DNA of 64,000 bases from Dendrolimus kikuchii (GCA_019925095.2 CM034390.1:3769501-3833500), one strand, 5' to 3'; numbered from the stretch's first letter, positions 32,548 to 44,505 are shown. Notes: generated by a model from the letters alone, not told the origin. Numbers and translations are program-made.

Positions 32548-32817
32548 ATTCCTAAAGATGCTAGTAGTTTTCGACATAACTATACTCATATGTTTGCTTT
32601 GTACAGCATTAGCGAATGTTCAGTAGTGAAATGTCGTCTCACCTTCCAGATTATACCCAGGTTTATGCCGCTTTTTGGGTGTTTAATGTCAGATATTTAT
32701 AGTTCTTGGGCTGATTTTTCTGAGTATCAAATGTTTCGTATCGATTAAGATATTGTTTGATCATTTATGGCATGGGTTGGTTTATTTTGGGGGCGGTTGA
32801 AACCAATTAGAGATTAC

Positions 32818-32948
32818 CTGAAATGCGTCCACCCCCTTTGTTGGGTGACAGCTCGTTGGCACAATGTCGCTTTATTGCTTCCCGGACCACCCACAACCCA
32901 CAGCATCGGCGTGGACGTCATCGCACCACGGACTCTTATTACCTCAGG
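32818..32948 (-). CDS. AK5: AK5-like gene, second kinase domain: P-loop exon
   Basis: Acceptor cttacag (32955-32949) and donor CAG|GTAATC (32817-32812). It encodes PEVIRVRGAMTSTPMLWVV, then GGPGSNKATLCQRAV and a Trp-containing end (GWTHF). GGPGSNK is the Walker A/P-loop of nucleotide kinases, which binds ATP phosphates. The usual form is GGPGSGKGTQC, and here the glycine before lysine is asparagine and GTQ is replaced by ATL. The lysine is kept. It joins in phase with the linker exon (phase 0) and with the NMP-binding exon (phase 2). It is a small exon overlapped by an unrelated open frame on the other strand. Confidence 0.93.
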
Positions 32949-33092
32949 CTGTAAGTTAGTAGATTACATGTTAATTGTGCTATATTGTCTTTTGTGACTT
33001 TACCTGGTGGTCTCAGGTAGAAAAACAGTGATCTTAGTGGCCTGCATTACGCCACGCAAATCTGAGTCCAATTTTGGGACATATATATTTAA

Positions 33093-33403
33093 CCGTGCAG
33101 GAACGGAGAAAGAATACAATTTCTTGCGGCCGGGCGGCCTGTCGTTAGAGGAGACAAAACAACACACAGCCAGGGGTAGGGCATTTGCCCGTCTGGATGG
33201 CTACCAATCCCTGGTCTAGGGCATACCGCCAAAACAACCTTGAGTTGTGTTCCAGCATTAGTAGCCAGATTCCAGCCCCATATACGAGTCCGGCAGCACA
33301 TTGGTAGCACCTTTAGTGTTGCAAATGTTTATAGGCGACGGTAACCACTATCCATCACAGTTGGGCCAGTCAGACTGTCTGATGTACTCCAGCAATAAAA
33401 AAC
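33093..33403 (+). mobile_element. SINE-A copy
   Basis: Full length from 'ccgtgcaggaacgg' to 'ccagcaataaaaaa'. Its 3' third is diverged. Confidence 0.85.
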
Positions 33404-33567
33404 AGTTCTCAATATTGTTAAACGGCGTAGTTTTGTTCTAAATAAAACTTTTGTTTCTTCTTCTCTAAGATTTAACAATAGACCAGTTTGACACTATGTA
33501 CGTAATCTAGATACTCTTTCTTAGTTCGGATTTTAGGGATTGTATTCAATTTTATTTTGGTAAATGA

Positions 33568-33802
33568 TACATACATCCATATATAACTTCACGCCAGTTC
33601 CCTTGCGGGGTAGGCACGAACAACAGGGCGCCATTTAGGCTTATTTTTACACACCTCACTTGCTTCTTTGACATTCATAACTCGTCATGCACGCTCATCT
33701 GTTCTTAAGGCTCCTGACATCACCTTCTCCTAGTACACGATCAATTTGATCATGGAAGGTATGTCGTGGCCTTCCACGACTTCTGCATCCATCTACTTTT
33801 GG
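33568..33802 (-). mobile_element. RTE-1 LINE 3' end
   Basis: Reverse complement of the family from the (ATGT)-like tail to the GCRSRGRP region. It carries a 3-bp loss ('ctcgtcatgc' for 'ctcttgtcatgc'). Confidence 0.8.
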
Positions 33803-33821
33803 TAAATGATGTTTTGTTTTA

Positions 33822-33990
33822 TCTGTACTAATATTATAAATGCGAAATAATCATTGTTTGTCTGTCTATGATCGTTTTAGGGAATAGTGCTGATTTTGAT
33901 GAAATTTGGTACTTGCTTAACGTAATCTCAATGCCGATAATGTACATAGAATACTTTTATCGCGAAAGATCAGATAGTTTCAGGCATATA
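33822..33990 (+). mobile_element. Helitron-like 5' fragment
   Basis: Starts A|TC with 'tctgtactaatattataaa' and 'gcgaaat', the family 5' region. The 3' end is missing. Confidence 0.45.
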
Positions 33991-35072
33991 ATTACATAAC
34001 AATACATTTTAATCATTGAGCTATTGTCTTAAAGGTGCTAAAATTTAAACCTTAAGATTATATATGGAAACGTTAAAAATTGAACAAAAAAATTTACCGT
34101 CTCCTAACTTTTACGCTTAGCTGTTTATACTTCCGGCTTAATCAAAGGCCGAATATGTTACCCAAACAAATAGGCGAACATTCTCCGGGTCAAGGAAAGC
34201 GTCAGAAGTGACGACCTCTCCTATTCAGACGGTTGATAAATAACCATCAAGCTATTTCGCTATTTTTATTGTTTAGTCATTGTATTCATTTTTTTGAAGG
34301 CTTTAATAGCCGACGAGTCGATGGAGGTTGCTATTTTTATTTTTCGCTGCTACACAGTTAATACAAGGCACAAAAGTTCTGTTTTCTTATAAAGATATCA
34401 TTAAAACAGTGAAAGAGGAGGGTATTAAGCATTTTTTGGTCTCTGCTCAAACGGAGAAAACGAATACGTATGACTTTATTGTATCTGCCGTTTCGTTTGT
34501 TCTGTCGTGTATATATAATAGTCATTCGAAAACTATTTATACTACTTATAGCAGCGAGAGGTAGAGGTTTAATAATACTTCAGATGGCAAAGAGTAGTAT
34601 CCAATGTCGAGTGCTGAGGTGAACTGATTTATTTTGGAAACGGTAACCTTAAGTACAAATAGTAACAAGTCGTAATGCTAGTACAATGTAGCACAGTGTG
34701 TGAGCGGGACGGATGATGTGCGAGCGGGATAGAGCAACTATTAATATGTGCGCTCCCGCGCTGCGCGAGTCAGTAGTTCGTTGTCCGCTGCGATGTCTAG
34801 ACGTATGCAGCTCCCATATAGTAAAAACACAGGTTTGTGAGGACTCGCGAGATTATTTCACTTTGGTATTTTTATTGAAATTGAATGAGACAGAAATTAA
34901 CCCGTATAATTTCAGCAGTGTTTAGCGATCTTATAAGTAAACATTTTATTCATATCGATGTTTAACTCTTATAATTTTTAGATTCATTAGTAGTAATAAG
35001 GGTGATAAATACATATTACACATTGCTATATTTTTAAAATATTTGGTAACAAAATGACATTTTAATGATGGG
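33991..35072. other. AK5 intron interior, non-genic
   Basis: No gene recognised. The 34680-34800 part is GC-richer, and a short frame at 34713-34925 has no known motif. Confidence 0.4.
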
Positions 35073-35434
35073 TTAGAGGTCGCCCAGTGGTCGAAATTCG
35101 ACCATAATTAATTTAAATTAAAAGTTTAAACACTATCAAGGTTCTGTTGTCAAAGACCTTACTTCTATAATCACATATTTCGCCAAGGCTACACCGTTAA
35201 TTTGACTTTAACAATAAACAAAAGAGTATATATGCGTGCCTGTCAAATACACGGCAGTGTGTGTAATTGTTTTTATTGATTTAATGTATTTTTTATGCGT
35301 ATTTTTTTTTAATATTAGCATTCTGTACTCCTTCTCTATATAAACTATAAGTGTGCGAAATTTCATACTCCTCCGTCCGCGCAATTTTCGTAAAAAGGGG
35401 TACAAAGTTTTTGCTTCACGTATTAATATAATGA
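35073..35434 (-). mobile_element. Non-autonomous Helitron
   Basis: On the minus strand it starts TC after A at 35434 and ends CTAA at 35073, with the 'ggtcgaatttcgacc' hairpin about 12 nt before the end. It matches the copy at 49135-49501. Confidence 0.8.
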
Positions 35435-36327
35435 TAACACATCTATCTGGATTTGAATTTAAATCACTATGTGAAATTCCCAATCTAGAGGTCTCATAGC
35501 TTTTTCGTAAAGTGTACTACATACATGTACTAGTGGTGGGTTAGTGATGAATTTTGAAAGCAACGTCTATTCTATGTATGAATAGATATGCTACAGTGCC
35601 GAGGGCGGCTCGAGACGGTAGGCAACTGCTTACGGCGGAAAAATTTAGAGACGGCAAAAATGTTTGCAAAAACTCTTGAGCTACTACAGCCCAAAAAATA
35701 AGAAATGTAAATTTGTTTTTCAATAAAACAATTTATCATTAATAACATTTGTATTAATATTAATGTCTTAACTTAATTATATATAATTTATTGGTGGCAG
35801 TTGTTTCTTGTTTGGAAATTAAACTCGATATAATGGACTGTATGATTATTATTATTAAATTATGCGAGAGAGTCGAGAGAGAGAGTGGTAAGTTGTCAAT
35901 ATGAATTGTGATGAAGAATTAACCCTTTTTGCCTCCAAGGTCGTTCCTATATCCCGCGTTCCGTCCGACGCCTAGCTGCTAATTGTGCTAGCTATGGGCG
36001 TCGGCGATATGCGGGGCGCGGAGAGTAGGTGTGCTCCAGCGGGCGAGTCAGGGGGGTGCTCTCTGCCCGCAACGTAACTGTTCTGGTTAACGATGTTTTT
36101 TTAAGCTTCGGTGGGGGCGGTATTTTTCGGTTTTCCCTAGGGCGGTAAAACTGTTAGTGCCGATACTGATAGTGCAGTGAAATTACAGAAAACCTAATCA
36201 GGTGGCACTGTATAGATATTATTGAAGGATCTTAGTGACTTTTAATTTCGAATGCCTCTTTCCTGCTTGGAAATTTATAATGTAGATTGTCATCATGCAT
36301 AATTAAAAATTTAAATACATAAATTAC
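35435..36327. other. AK5 intron interior, non-genic
   Basis: Contains a GC- and CpG-rich patch at 35930-36130 that stands out from the AT-rich background. No gene or tRNA could be assigned to it. Confidence 0.4.
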
Positions 36328-36618
36328 CTGTGGACTAACAATCCTCTCATTTCGCTCGATACTTCCATTAACAACTTGAGGTATTATTGGCGGTACCACT
36401 TGTGACACATCCTCTTCTATAAGATCATCTCTGGGATATTCCCTTTCGACGTGTGGCGCTGGTTCTACTCCGACTATCTCACCGGGAATTCCACCAGCAC
36501 CAACCCCTACGCCATTAACACCGTTCATAGTAGACTGGCCTTCTGATGAGCCCAAAATCTGGAGAACCGCTGCTCTAAAGTCTTTGTAAACTTCTTCAGG
36601 GTTGCGTTCGCCATTGAC
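36328..36618 (-). CDS. AK5: AK5-like gene, end of first kinase domain plus inter-domain linker
   Basis: Acceptor tacaacag (36626-36619) and donor CAG|GTAATT (36327-36322), 291 nt, phase 0 at both ends. The first 22 residues, VNGERNPEEVYKDFRAAVLQ plus IL, are the C-terminal strand and helix of a nucleotide-kinase domain. They follow directly on ...MLVA of the upstream exon. The next 75 residues are a Gly/Val-rich, then acidic/proline linker (e.g. REYPRDDLIEEDVSQVVPP) leading to the second domain. The linker's low complexity suggests a flexible tether. Confidence 0.92.
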
Positions 36619-37139
36619 CTGTTGTAAAAAAATTAAAAAATAGTTAAGTCTTACTTGGCTTTAGAATCTGATGTACATGGTCGGTCTCTTAGATTCAGAT
36701 CTGTTCTGAGGAACTATTTAGAACAGTGCTCTCATCATCTTTGTACTATTACATTTTTTATATTGGTTGTTTATTGCCACTGTCATGACCACAATGCACT
36801 TGAATTTAATGTTACCTGAATGTTTTAACTGTGTAGTGAGCTTCGGGCAGTATCTGTGATCTAAGCGTTGACACGCGTAATATAAGTTTCATGTATGCGA
36901 GTAATTAAACTCAAACTCATTTATTTATAAGTGTTGTTACACGTCAAAAATTTATATGTATTATTAATAAATTTGTAATTAATAAAGTGTCGTAAATTTT
37001 CTTATTTGATAGAATGTCATAAATTTTCATATTCCATGAATTCTTTCAAGCTATAGAAGGTGCGCTCAACTAGCCACTTTTTAAGTCGGCAAGTGAATAT
37101 AACTTAAACTACGAGAGAGTTCGATACTTTCCGGTAGTT
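36619..37139. other. AK5 intron interior, non-genic
   Basis: AT-rich, nothing recognised. Confidence 0.4.
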
Positions 37140-37522
37140 TGTTATATATTGTAAGAGTTGCGGGACTCGAATTAAAATGCCGTTGGCATTATTATAGAGT
37201 TTATTAGAACTGTACAAACACGTATTATATAATACAGGTACAAATATAACCGAACACAACAAATCCAAACGGAAGGTAGTAATTCAATAAAACGCGCAAA
37301 GTCCGTCACTATGGTTCCCGATTGAACACATGTCCCGCCTTGATCGTGGTTCTCGCTCGACTGCCTCTCCGTCCCTCAGACCATCGCTTTATACTGCACA
37401 AATGCAATATGCCCGCCCGGCAACGTGAACCGACTTTCCTAGAATCAGCTTGTACTTTGAAATCCGTAACACCTGGTAAATGAATACAGCCGCAGGTGGC
37501 TGTAAACCATTACAATACAACA
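37140..37522 (-). mobile_element. Candidate solo LTR
   Basis: On the minus strand it runs from 'tgttgtattgtaatgg' to '...caatatataaca' (TG...CA). It has TATAAA at 37393-37388 and AATAAA at 37205-37200, about 180 bp apart. This is a complete LTR promoter/poly(A) layout. No flanking internal region, and the target duplication is not obvious. Confidence 0.55.
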
Positions 37523-39089
37523 ATAGGCCGTATGCCAATAAATAAGTAAACAAAAGAAGACGATCATAAAAGAATTACAATAGTTTGAATGTTTCAATGT
37601 AGTTATTAGTTCAAATGCCGACGGGTAATAAATGTGCTTTTACAGATATGCAGGTGTGAATTTGTTTTTGTCGGCGCCTAGGTTGTAACAATATGATGGG
37701 ACCCATAACACGCGTCAGTGTGATCTATTTAACTGGAATGTAGGAGGTTGAAATCCTGTCAGTGGAATTGCATCAACGAGACATTTCTTTAATTCACTCT
37801 GGTCTAGGAACGACCCTGGAGATGTCCATAACACAATCAACTTCCTAAGTACGACTATACCATATGTATGTTTGTCGGGTTAAAGAACTTTATTTCTCAT
37901 GAAAGAATTTTTACAATTCACTTAAACTATGAGAACATTTATAAGTTGTAATTTGTAACGAGGTAGAAAGCACAAATACTACAAGTTGCGGGTAGTTTGA
38001 TTTGTTTTTTTGTACATGCAAGTTACAAGTTCCTTCGAACCAAAAGAAACAAGGATATAGATCTCGTGGAAGTGCCATTGTGTAACTTGTTATTTTTTTT
38101 ATAATGTATTTATTTTTATATGAGTAATGTCTTATATAATAATATTTCCAGTTATTATATATATATTTGTATGTTTGTCCACTGATTTATTATTACTTCG
38201 AATTAGCTACAAGTTGTGGATTTTTCACAGTATTACGATACCAAGAAATAAAAAATGACATCTAACATTAGTCTTGGTCAATATATTTTATGAGTTTTGA
38301 AGTATTTGCATAAAGTAATAATTTTAGATATAATAAAAAAAAAATATATATGCCTTCATTAGGCGAAACATGCATTATGTATCTAATTTTTAACATCTTG
38401 TATGTCATAGTCCTCATAGCCCACATCCCTAGTTCTACTAGCAGTTCATCCCAGTAGCCCAGTACCTTTTGTTCTAATTCCCTACAATAGTCCTACACTA
38501 ATCGGGGCTTGTCATTGAGTACATTTTATATGGTATAGACAAGGATAATCTCCGGTCTTCGGACCTAATTTTGCATACTCATGATTCCTGATCCTCATAT
38601 TTCCTGCTAATAAACGAATTTAAATTTGAAAAGAAGAATATTTTCACACTGTTTTAATTACATTACGTTTCTAAAGTTTTATCCTATTTAAAAATTCAGA
38701 GGGTAGTTCAAATATTTATAATGACCGACAGTCGCGTAACGTTAGTTCGATGGTCTGCACGTGTAATAACCCACTTATAACTAAAATGACAAATCTAATT
38801 GGGTCAATGATAGGAAGTATTATAAATTCATACCAAAATTGTATAATTGTCACAATTCCCATAGACTACCCTAATCTAAGGCGGTTGAAGTTTCTTGACA
38901 CACTTTCCGGGTCAGGAAATCATATTTCATGAATGTGACCTAACTAGTATGTACTGTAATATTTGATACACATTAGGGGATGTTTAGAAAATGAATGTGT
39001 ATAAAATGACCCATAAACTATTTTGGAAATGACAAAAGATAGATAGACAACACTTTACTGCAAACAAAAACATAATAAAATAAAACATA
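37523..39089. other. AK5 intron interior, non-genic
   Basis: About 1.5 kb of AT-rich sequence without a supported gene or named repeat. Confidence 0.4.
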
Positions 39090-39170
39090 TTTACAATATT
39101 TCCTAAGCAAAGTAGGCGGTCTATATCGCTTTAAGACTATCTCTTCCAGGCTATGTATATTAAAGCAAAT
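39090..39170 (-). mobile_element. LINE-C 3' UTR fragment
   Basis: Antisense to the UTR block: 'aagtaggcggtctatatcgc...atctcttccaggc'. Confidence 0.5.
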
Positions 39171-39277
39171 TCTTATCTATTTTAGAACTTAATTAACTAC
39201 TTAGCCAATAAAAATGTAAATTAGGCTAAGATCCGTTCAAAAGTTTAGTTGTGAGTTAGGCAAAGTTTGCAGGCTTA

Positions 39278-39640
39278 TCTATAATAATATTATAAAGAGG
39301 CAAAGTTTCTGAGTTTGTGACGTTGTAGGGAGTAATCTCTGGATCTACTAAACCGATTTTAAAAATTCTTTTACTGTTGGAAAGCTACGTTAACAGGGAG
39401 TGTCATAGGCTATATAACATGACGCTATATGCCACCGGAGCGGGAAAGAGAAATTGCCAAAGAGTGTTATTCATAAACACATATTAGCGTTAAAAGTTCT
39501 AAAAAAATACGATAAGTTTGTTTAATATACTCATAATAAGATATTGAACATCGGCTCGATAGTTAGTGTTATTCATAATCGCATATTAGCACCAGAACGC
39601 TCTAAAACTCTTCGTTAATTTAAATCAGCTCGGACCCTTG
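39278..39640 (+). mobile_element. Helitron-like element, 3' end uncertain
   Basis: Starts A|TC with 'tctataataatattataaag', a standard 5' end. The downstream boundary was not found. Confidence 0.4.
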
Positions 39641-40147
39641 TTTAACGCTATTATAATATTAGTACTAGAACTTTCGTTTCTTAGGCTCTCTGAGTAGCAA
39701 CTTCCTAAACTCATAAGTAACCAGTACAAAGTTAAATTTCCTTTTTCATGCCAAATAGTAGCAATAAGTATATAAATTGTTATTGGGCGTGACCAGTTCG
39801 TGAAACAGTTTCAAGGAAGCCGCTCATGAATTTTTAGGTAGCAGCTCGCGTTCGCAGCAGGTGTGACTTGATGGCATAGTGTGTTATTACAAAACCTGGT
39901 AGTTACTACATGCATCTTGTATGACTTTTTGCCACCCTTAAAACACATAAACAATTTAAACAGCTACATTCAAAGAGTTAGTGTAACGACACACTTATCG
40001 AGCGAACGGAGCACGGCGCTGAAAGTTCGGCAACCGAAGGATCGGCGCTTCGCCGAATGCCGCGTGATTTCCGCGGACGAATTAGTAGTTTAGTTACGGG
40101 CGGTTCTTAAATCTTACTACAGTAGAACCCCTTTAGGTCGAACTTAT
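39641..40147. other. AK5 intron interior, non-genic
   Basis: No gene recognised. The motif 'cgacacacttatcgagcgaacgg' type block near 39985 is partly echoed near 40905 and may be a diverged repeat. Confidence 0.35.
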
Positions 40148-40449
40148 CCGTGCAGGAACGGAGAAAGAATACAATTTCCTGCGGCCGGGCAACCTGTCGT
40201 AAGAGGCGACTAAACAACCCACGGCCAGGTGGTAGGGCATTTGTCCGACTGGATAGCTACCACCCTTGGTCTAGAGCATGCCGCCATAGCAACTTTGAGT
40301 TGTGTTCCGGCATTAGTGACCAGGTTCTAGACTCCCTTAAGAGAGCAGCAGCGTATTTGTAGCACCTTTGGTGTTATAAATGTCCATAGGCGATGGTAAC
40401 CGCTTTACATCCAGTGGGCCTGTCTGCTGAACTCCTGCAATAAAAAAAA
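40148..40449 (+). mobile_element. SINE-A copy
   Basis: Near full length, 'ccgtgcaggaacgg' to 'cctgcaataaaaaaaa', with a 9-bp loss in the tail. Confidence 0.85.
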
Positions 40450-40974
40450 GAGGTCGAACTTGAAGGGAGACGCCAAAAAATTCGAATTATAGAGTTTTCG
40501 TCTTATGGAGGATTTCGACTTAAGTGAATTTTGTAAGAAAACATTCGATTTGTAGAGGTTAAGATTTGCTCGTATATTATATTTATATTTATAGAGGTTG
40601 TAAAATCAAATATTGCTATCATCGAGATACAGACGTCCAATTTATTTATTCGAGTTATAGATGGAAAACAAGTACTGAGGGACTCACTGATTATTTTGAC
40701 TTACCGAGGTTCGACTTAAAGAGGTTTTACTGTATTGGTTAAAATTTGACATAAGCGCCACACAAATAATGTTAAAATTCAACCGATGGTGAGGCAAGTG
40801 AATGAAAAGTAAAATATAGAAACCAGCCATTAAAAAACACTGCCAGAGTATTTAGCCGAATTTTCAGTTAGCGTACTAGATGTAATACTTAGTGTATCGA
40901 CACATCTGCCGAATGTACGGCGCGGGCGTCGAAATTTCGGCTAAACACACTCTGAGTGTTTTTTGAGTAACACT

Positions 40975-41023
40975 TTCCATTAGATGGGCCATCTGCCTGT
41001 TTGTAAGCTTAGTAATAAAAAAG
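40975..41023 (+). mobile_element. SINE-A/LINE-A tail fragment
   Basis: Only 'ttagatgggccatctgcctg...agtaataaaaaa' remains. Confidence 0.6.
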
Positions 41024-41178
41024 GTATTATTCCTATTTGGCCAAAAGTTCCTAAAATATAATAAATAGCACAGGCAAAATCATTATTACTAATTATTATT
41101 AATTATTATCAAAATAATTATTACAATGATGATGTATTATATGATTATGTGAATTAATAACACGCGCTTTTTTTCTAG

Positions 41179-41288
41179 GAAATGTTCGAATGGCAAGCAA
41201 GCGAAGGGAAGAGCTTCATGCTTATGGTGATCCAGAATATCTTTGGTTATCTGCAGCCTTGCCTTTTAAAATAAAAAAGTTTGCGTAG
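41179..41288 (+). other. Possible orphan coding exon (unidentified)
   Basis: A pyrimidine tract and AG (ttttttctag, ending at 41178) precede an open 35-codon frame ending in TAG. It includes RMASKRREELHAYGDPEYLW and then LSAALPFKIKKFA. The composition looks protein-like rather than AT-random. I do not recognise the family. It could be a terminal exon, a processed fragment or chance. Confidence 0.2.
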
Positions 41289-41347
41289 AATGTAAATATT
41301 GCTAAATAAATTAAAAAAAAAACGGATAATTTCGTAAAAAAGGCTTG

Positions 41348-41421
41348 TGGCCCATGAGGGGATCGAACCCGCGACCTTCGCGTTATTAGCACGACGCTCT
41401 AACCAACTGACCTAATGGGCC
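41348..41421 (-). tRNA. tRNA-Ile (anticodon AAT), degenerate copy
   Basis: 74 nt on the minus strand with acceptor stem GGCCCAT/ATGGGCC, discriminator A, anticodon loop CTAATAA (AAT) and an intact B box ggttcgatccc. Two stem positions are off. The D-stem is GGTC against GAGC (G:G mismatch, which also changes the A-box to TAGGTCAGTTGG). The T-stem is GCGGG against CCCTC (C:T mismatch). It may be a pseudogene or a weakly expressed copy. Confidence 0.75.
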
Positions 41422-41929
41422 AGTTGGCTTCGTACTTGAAATTTTGTAAGAGATAGCTGATACAAATAAATTTGTAATGTAATAAATGTCTTTGTTGGCA
41501 CACGATTGACCAGCGGAGGTAAACACCGATCCAGCCTGGCATGAAAATAGTATGCTCGTGCTGGTGTGTGCGCGCAACAAAAATATATGTAAAATCACAA
41601 AATTTTGAAATATACGCATTATTTCATGAGAAAGGTTCTTCATTGAAGACTTCCTACGTATCAGTGTAGATAAGCTGTATATGAATGACGGCAACCACTA
41701 ATTTTCATACATATTTTACAATTTCACTACATAATTTTTTAATGCCATACAGACTACACCTTCTTTTCAAATTAAATCTATAATGAAAATTAAAAAAAAA
41801 TGTATTTAATTCAAAATAGAATCTTACAAATTATTTATTAAAAGCCATGAGTCTACTACCGTTTCCAATGCAATTTTAGTTACTGTTAAAGAAGAAGAGG
41901 CGCAACAAATTCTCCAGCAACACATATTT

Positions 41930-42240
41930 AATAATAATAATATAATAATAGCAGCCCATAAATCTCCCACTGCTGGGCTCGGGCCTCCCACTATAGGGCA
42001 ACGGACAGTATACCCGCCACGCTTGTCCAAGGCGGCTTGGCATGTTTGACGCATCGGTTATCTCGATGTGCAGGTTGTATCACGATGTTTTCCTTCAGCG
42101 TTGTTAGCACGCGGTAATTGTAACAATATGCACATTAGGTCAGAAAACTGCCTACGCGGTGCATGCGTTCCAGCCAGGATCGAATCCGCGCCCTTTGGGT
42201 CCGAGACGCGTGCGCTACCCATTACGCTACCACGCCTTAT
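41930..42240 (-). mobile_element. tRNA-derived SINE (SINE-C)
   Basis: On the minus strand it starts with a tRNA-like head carrying an A-box-like 'gtggtagcgtaatgggtagc' and B-box-like 'ggattcgatcc'. The body follows, ending '...agcagtgggagatttatggg' and a (TTA)n-type tail at 41930-41950. Single copy in the window. Confidence 0.7.
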
Positions 42241-42299
42241 TTACACATATTTACTTCATATTTATTACTATCCGTCTTTTTTTAAATTAGTTTAAATAC

Positions 42300-42895
42300 A
42301 AGGTTTATCAAAGCAATTTTTACAAATAATTACTGGAAGAACTTGGTAGCGATCGTAATATCCCCAATCGGTGCGGTCGTCTAGAAAATGTTTAGTCTCT
42401 TAAAACTAGAAGAAAGATCGCTGATTTACGTTTCTTAGTTAAAATTGCGCAATCCAAAGTTGATTGTGCAAATCTCATTGAAAAACTACATTTGTATGTT
42501 CCTCCTACTAATGTTCGTCCTAGGAAATTATTACGCACACCACTGACGCCCACAGCTTTCCGACGTAATTCGTTCTGTATCCGAACAGCAGATGAATTTA
42601 ATAAGTTAAGTAAGTTGGAAGATATAGACTTAGACTTATTTACTAATAGTGTAGCATTGTTTAGCGCAAAGTTGGTCAAGTTCTATTCAAACTTGGATTT
42701 ATCAGTTTAAGTACCTTAGTCTATGCACATTTTTATTATTGTTTCTATGTATAATTTCCATATTTTTTCTTCTTCTTATTTTTACTGTTATCTATTGAGG
42801 CTTATTAATAGCTTCTCTAAATCTATTTTATTTTTAGTTATTAATAATGAAAGCTGTTAGCCCCCCAAATAAAATAAAATAATAAGCTTTCTTGC
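42300..42895 (+). mobile_element. LINE 3' terminus (unclassified)
   Basis: The frame ending at 42710 has YVPPTNVRPRKLLRTPLTPT and a FRRNSFCIRTADEFN segment, the style of LINE C-terminal tails. A 3' UTR ends in 'aaataaaataaaataataa' near 42890. No other copy in the window. Confidence 0.55.
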
Positions 42896-43035
42896 AAATA
42901 CGTTGCTTTACAAATTATTTAAACGAAAGATCTGGAAAGTTTACTGGGATTTTGTTGAAGAGTATTATACTTTGCCCCACGAAACTATTCTAAACTTTAT
43001 GGAGCCTACGCGTGGGAGTTTCTAATTTATTTTGT

Positions 43036-43320
43036 ACTAGCGGTTCCGGCGACGTCCTGCCCTGAAAAAATTAAAATGTACAACCTGATTCCAGCGCCAC
43101 CTAGCGCGTCTGATCGTGAATCTGAACCATCCCCGGACCCACACAAACATTTTTTTTTTTTCACCTTGGGTTACATTATTTAAGTTTTAGTAGGGATCCC
43201 TAATTTTTTTTATTAATCTGGGATAATGTAGCATTATAATAGTAAAAGAATTTTTGAAATCGGTCCATCCATTTTTGAGTTTATTCGTTACAAATACAAA
43301 TCTTTCCTCGTTATAATATT
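43036..43320 (-). mobile_element. Helitron-like element
   Basis: The plus-strand end 'tagcggttccggcgacgtcc' is the complement of the family 3' terminus seen at 10565 and 61258. The AT-rich opposite end is near 43320. Confidence 0.45.
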
Positions 43321-44329
43321 ATAATATAAACAAATTTATAGACCGAGTACTTTATTGAGAAAAAGAACTGTGACAAACAAACACAGATAGACAGATGGAC
43401 GGGTGGACATGACGTAAATGTAAGGATTCCGTTTTTTCTTAAATTATTACAGAACCCTAAAAATTTCCGTAACTTGTATTAAGCTTTGGTCAAGTACCTA
43501 CGTACGACGTAGAAGATTGCTAACCACTAGGTATTACAGGCAATACCAGGTATTTAGAACAATTTCTTTGCATAATTGATATGAAAATGGTTACTTAAAA
43601 CACATAGCTGGATATCGTATAATTTTCTAGGTTCTATCTGTATTATTATTATACATTAATAATAAAATGTACTTATTTGCTGTCGAATAATTTTGATATG
43701 AATTAAAATAATATTTCCATCCAAGTAACTTTTATTTAGGTCTCTGTAGGGATTTTGGAAAAAATGAAACTCTTTTTGTCCGCCTTATTTTCACTACATT
43801 CTAGGGAATAGGGGGTATTGTTTTCACCTATTTTATATTTTTGTTCTTTCGTTATTAACTCCCTTTTTTCAAAAATACTTATTTACTAATAATGCAATGG
43901 ACCCGTGTTCTATCGGGCGAGATCATGATCAAACGTGAAACTAGACTACTATAACAAAATGGAGTATGATATGAAAGAGATGTACAAAAAACGGACTGTG
44001 GAAAGCCTTAATTATCACGTCGTAATAACAGCGTGACGGACCCAAACACGCGGCACGTGTCCACGGCATGACATTGTACATTGACCGTCAGCAGATACAC
44101 CGATCGATAGCATCGACAACATGTTTTATGGATGGCAATCGATTCGGAATTACGTTGACGATGTGTTTATTCCTCCGGAAACGTGTTTGTTTATTTGGGG
44201 GTTTTGATTGCTTCGTTTTACTTTTTTCGGTTCTATAGCCATTTTGGGAAGAACAGAAGCGGTATAGATTCGCCGCATTCGTCCATTTATCCATGTTGAT
44301 ACTCTCTGATTGAATGTTTACGTTTTTGT
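43321..44329. other. AK5 intron interior, non-genic
   Basis: No gene or named repeat recognised. Confidence 0.4.
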
Positions 44330-44505
44330 TTGCCTAGCTCACGAGAACACATTAGTCTCAGGTTCAATTCCTGGCATGGGAAATTTCGTAAACGACCTTT
44401 CCCTTATTTTCTATGGTCTAGGTGTCTGGGATCAGCTCCAGAGTTGTCCGTTGTATATTACTCATAAACCAATTGTAACTTGTAACCTTGGGGATAAACA
44501 ATTAA
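44330..44505 (+). mobile_element. SINE-B copy, 5'-truncated
   Basis: Matches 57110-57272: 'ggttcaattcctggcatggg', 'ctatggtctaggtgtctggg' and 'gtatattactcataaacc'. Most of the tRNA-like head is missing. Confidence 0.7.

Noticed and set aside
32767..32997. Plus-strand 76-codon frame
   Set aside because: It is the shadow of the AK5 P-loop exon on minus, whose GGPGSNK motif and splice sites are decisive.
35930..36130. CpG-rich patch as a promoter/CpG island of AK5
   Set aside because: It lies inside an intron downstream of three exons. No transcription start motif or gene start was found, and insects do not generally use CpG islands.
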